Source: Novosphingobium naphthalenivorans NBRC 102051
GTDB lineage: Bacteria > Pseudomonadota > Alphaproteobacteria > Sphingomonadales > Sphingomonadaceae
Direction: 5' to 3'
Length of the DNA: 33,094 nucleotides
NCBI RefSeq assembly: GCF_001590985.1
Contig: NZ_BCTX01000060.1
Span: 1-33,094, forward strand
The position numbers and the translations under genes are program-made. How positions within the stretch are numbered: the stretch's first letter is position 1; each line of letters starts with the position of its first letter. Of the stretch, positions 31,853 to 33,094 are shown one piece after another. The notes under the pieces are model-generated. The model did no database searches, was not told the origin of the DNA, and worked only from the letters and a program-made list of their open reading frames with translations.

Positions 31853-32412
31853 CTGGCGTGAGCGACAACCTGACCGACCACTATGATGCGGACAAACCCG
31901 AAGAGATCATGTGGGAGGGCCGCTTCATCACCGCCAAGAAGCGGGGGAAGTGGGAATACGTCGGCCGCGCGCGCGGTATCCACGCGGCGGTGATCCTCGC
32001 GGTCGATGCCGAGGATAACGTGATCCTGGTCGACCAGTACCGCGTGCCGCTGGGCCGCCGCTGCATGGAACTGCCCGCCGGGCTGGTGGGCGATCATGAA
32101 GATGTCGCGGGCGAAGATCCCGCCGTGGCCGCCGCCCGCGAACTGGAAGAAGAGACCGGATACCACGCCGGACGCATGGAAAAGATCGGCGAGTTCTTTT
32201 CCTCGCCGGGCATGGTCAGCGAAAGCTTCACCCTGTTCCGCGCGCATGACCTCACCAAAGTGGGCGATGGCGGCGGCGTCGACAGCGAGGATATCGTCGT
32301 CCACCATGTGCCGCTGGCTGAGATCGAACAGGCCGTGGCGGACTGGCGCGCGCAAGGCTATGCCATCGATGTGAAGATGCTCACGCTGCTGGGCGCGAAG
32401 CTGCTGGGCTGA
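31849..32412 (+). CDS. NUDIX hydrolase, ADP-ribose pyrophosphatase-like
   Basis: NUDIX enzymes cleave nucleoside diphosphates linked to another moiety. The 187-residue protein resembles ADP-ribose pyrophosphatases: GRFITAKKRGKWEYVGRA, AVILAVDAEDNVILVDQYRVPLG, then MELPAGLVGD and the NUDIX box ending RELEEETGY. The catalytic part of the box, E-x7-RELEEExGY, is intact, but the glycine that normally lies six residues before that Glu is displaced by about five inserted residues (DHEDVAGE). The downstream SPGMVSESFTLFRA, equivalent to the ADP-ribose loop, is present. The ATG at 31849 is within a duplicated sequence; GTG 31858 is an alternative start. It appears to be part of the lemA transcript. 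Confidence 0.9.
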   Translation: MTGVSDNLTDHYDADKPEEIMWEGRFITAKKRGKWEYVGRARGIHAAVILAVDAEDNVILVDQYRVPLGRRCMELPAGLVGDHEDVAGEDPAVAAARELEEETGYHAGRMEKIGEFFSSPGMVSESFTLFRAHDLTKVGDGGGVDSEDIVVHHVPLAEIEQAVADWRAQGYAIDVKMLTLLGAKLLG

Positions 32413-32413
32413 C

Positions 32414-32623
32414 ATGCGCACGCGCCCCGGTATCTGCCGGCGCAAGGCCCGCTACGCCAGCGAGGAAGCCGCGCTGGACGTGGCGGCAAAAGCGCCCTTC
32501 CCGCTGCGCCCCTACCGCTGCAAGCTATGCCGCCAATATCACCTCACCAGCCGCACCAAGGGCATGAGGCTCCCGCGCTTCGAGATCGAACGGCGGCGCA
32601 CCCTCAAAGGCCCAGCATCATGA
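32414..32623 (+). CDS. Tiny basic protein with a C-x2-C...H zinc-ribbon-like end
   Basis: A 69-residue, very basic protein. It has one Cys near the start (GICRRK) and a YRCKLCRQYHLTS segment, a pattern found in many small bacterial and phage proteins where C-x2-C and a following His probably hold zinc. No family with a known function is recognised. It begins one base after the NUDIX stop, so it is likely translated from the same message. Its last 20 bases overlap the 3' end of the convergent acetyltransferase gene. Confidence 0.65.
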   Translation: MRTRPGICRRKARYASEEAALDVAAKAPFPLRPYRCKLCRQYHLTSRTKGMRLPRFEIERRRTLKGPAS

Positions 32624-33056
32624 ATTGGTTGTGCGGACTGGGCTGATAGTCGGCAAAGGCATCGCAATTGACGAAACCCGACCGCCGGTACAACGCGATA
32701 GCCGGCTGGTGCAGTTCCGCCGTGCCGGTCTCCAGATAGAGCGCGTCATAGCCGCGCCGCCGCGCTTCGTCGATGACATGCTCCATCAAGGCCCGGCCGA
32801 CACCCGTGCCGCGCGCGGAAGGCGCCGCGCGCATCGATTTGACTTCGCCCTGCCCGCCCCCAAGCTGCTTTAGAGCGGCGAACCCTGCCAGGGCATCATC
32901 GCGCCACGCGGTCCAGAACGTGACGTCTGCGGACGATAGACCGCTCGCATCCAGCGCGAAGGCATGTTCGCCCATCACGCTCTGAAGTTCGCTCAGGTGA
33001 TGGGCGAGCAGATCGGATACGTATGGAGCAGTCGGATCGTCTTGTCTGATTTCCAC
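32604..33056 (-). CDS. GNAT family N-acetyltransferase
   Basis: A 150-residue acetyl-CoA-dependent acetyltransferase. Motif A is clear: GEVKSMRAAPSARGTGVGRALMEHVIDEA, with the RGTGVG pyrophosphate-binding loop, followed by GYDALYLETGT and IALYRRSGFVNC (motif B). Overall it resembles the PhnO/RimI-like proteins of about 150 residues annotated only as GNAT; its substrate is unknown. The start codon is GTG at 33056. Thirty-eight bases of the window remain upstream, with no further gene visible. Confidence 0.9.
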   Translation of the reverse strand: MEIRQDDPTAPYVSDLLAHHLSELQSVMGEHAFALDASGLSSADVTFWTAWRDDALAGFAALKQLGGGQGEVKSMRAAPSARGTGVGRALMEHVIDEARRRGYDALYLETGTAELHQPAIALYRRSGFVNCDAFADYQPSPHNQFMMLGL

Positions 33057-33094
33057 GGATTGAAGCCCTTTTTGATCGGGCCAGGGCCAATCGA

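Noticed and set aside
1..33094. Insertion sequences, prophage, integrase, toxin-antitoxin or anti-phage genes
   Set aside because: None of the translated frames resembles these classes and I saw no terminal inverted repeats with target duplications; the window is core genome.

Overview
This is a GC-rich chromosomal segment from an alphaproteobacterium, most likely a sphingomonad close to Novosphingobium, Sphingobium or Sphingomonas. That placement is an inference. It rests on the circularly permuted two-piece tmRNA with tag ANDNEALALAA, the DUF2794 gene, the hdaA-type DnaA regulator, and the overall gene order. Almost everything is core housekeeping. I see no insertion sequence, prophage, integrase, CRISPR array, rRNA or ordinary tRNA.

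Layout. 1-4.8 kb: the tail of an AIM24/TIGR00266 protein, glmS (glucosamine-6-phosphate synthase) and a membrane GGDEF/EAL cyclic-di-GMP enzyme. 4.8-7.4 kb (minus): an ABC-F ATPase, then purQ and purS coupled by a 1-base overlap. 7.5-9.6 kb (plus): a short-chain dehydrogenase and a membrane protein of different base composition. 9.6-12.7 kb (minus): a compact run DUF2066, hdaA, cysE/epsC, DUF2794. 12.8-16.1 kb: purM, an inverted AI-2E/PerM permease, and a purN gene fused to a YjbR/MmcQ-like domain. 16.1-19.6 kb (minus): YdcH-like protein, small unknowns, ndk, holC and pepA. 19.6-25.4 kb (plus): the classical envelope/cofactor operon lptD-surA-pdxA-rsmA. 25.5-27.6 kb (minus): malate synthase G. 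27.7-28.2 kb: a near-perfect sigma-54 promoter in front of a 94-residue membrane protein. 28.2-29.6 kb (minus): a GFA-family zinc protein, the ssrA (tmRNA) gene and mscL. 29.7-32.6 kb (plus): LemA lipoprotein, two TPM-domain proteins, a NUDIX hydrolase and a tiny zinc-ribbon-like protein. The window closes with a GNAT acetyltransferase on the minus strand.

How the genes work together. Four purine-synthesis genes (purS, purQ, purM, purN) lie in two separate places. Envelope biogenesis is served by glmS (amino-sugar supply), lptD (LPS export) and surA (outer-membrane protein folding); mscL protects against osmotic shock. Chromosome replication is represented by hdaA (DnaA inactivation) and holC (polymerase III chi).

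The points I consider most worth checking are the sigma-54 promoter with a nested dyad upstream of an uncharacterised small membrane protein, the PurN-YjbR fusion, the structured lptD-surA gap, a terminator-like hairpin facing malate synthase, and the membrane protein at 8.5-9.6 kb. I did not find convincing evidence of a wholly new multi-gene system.
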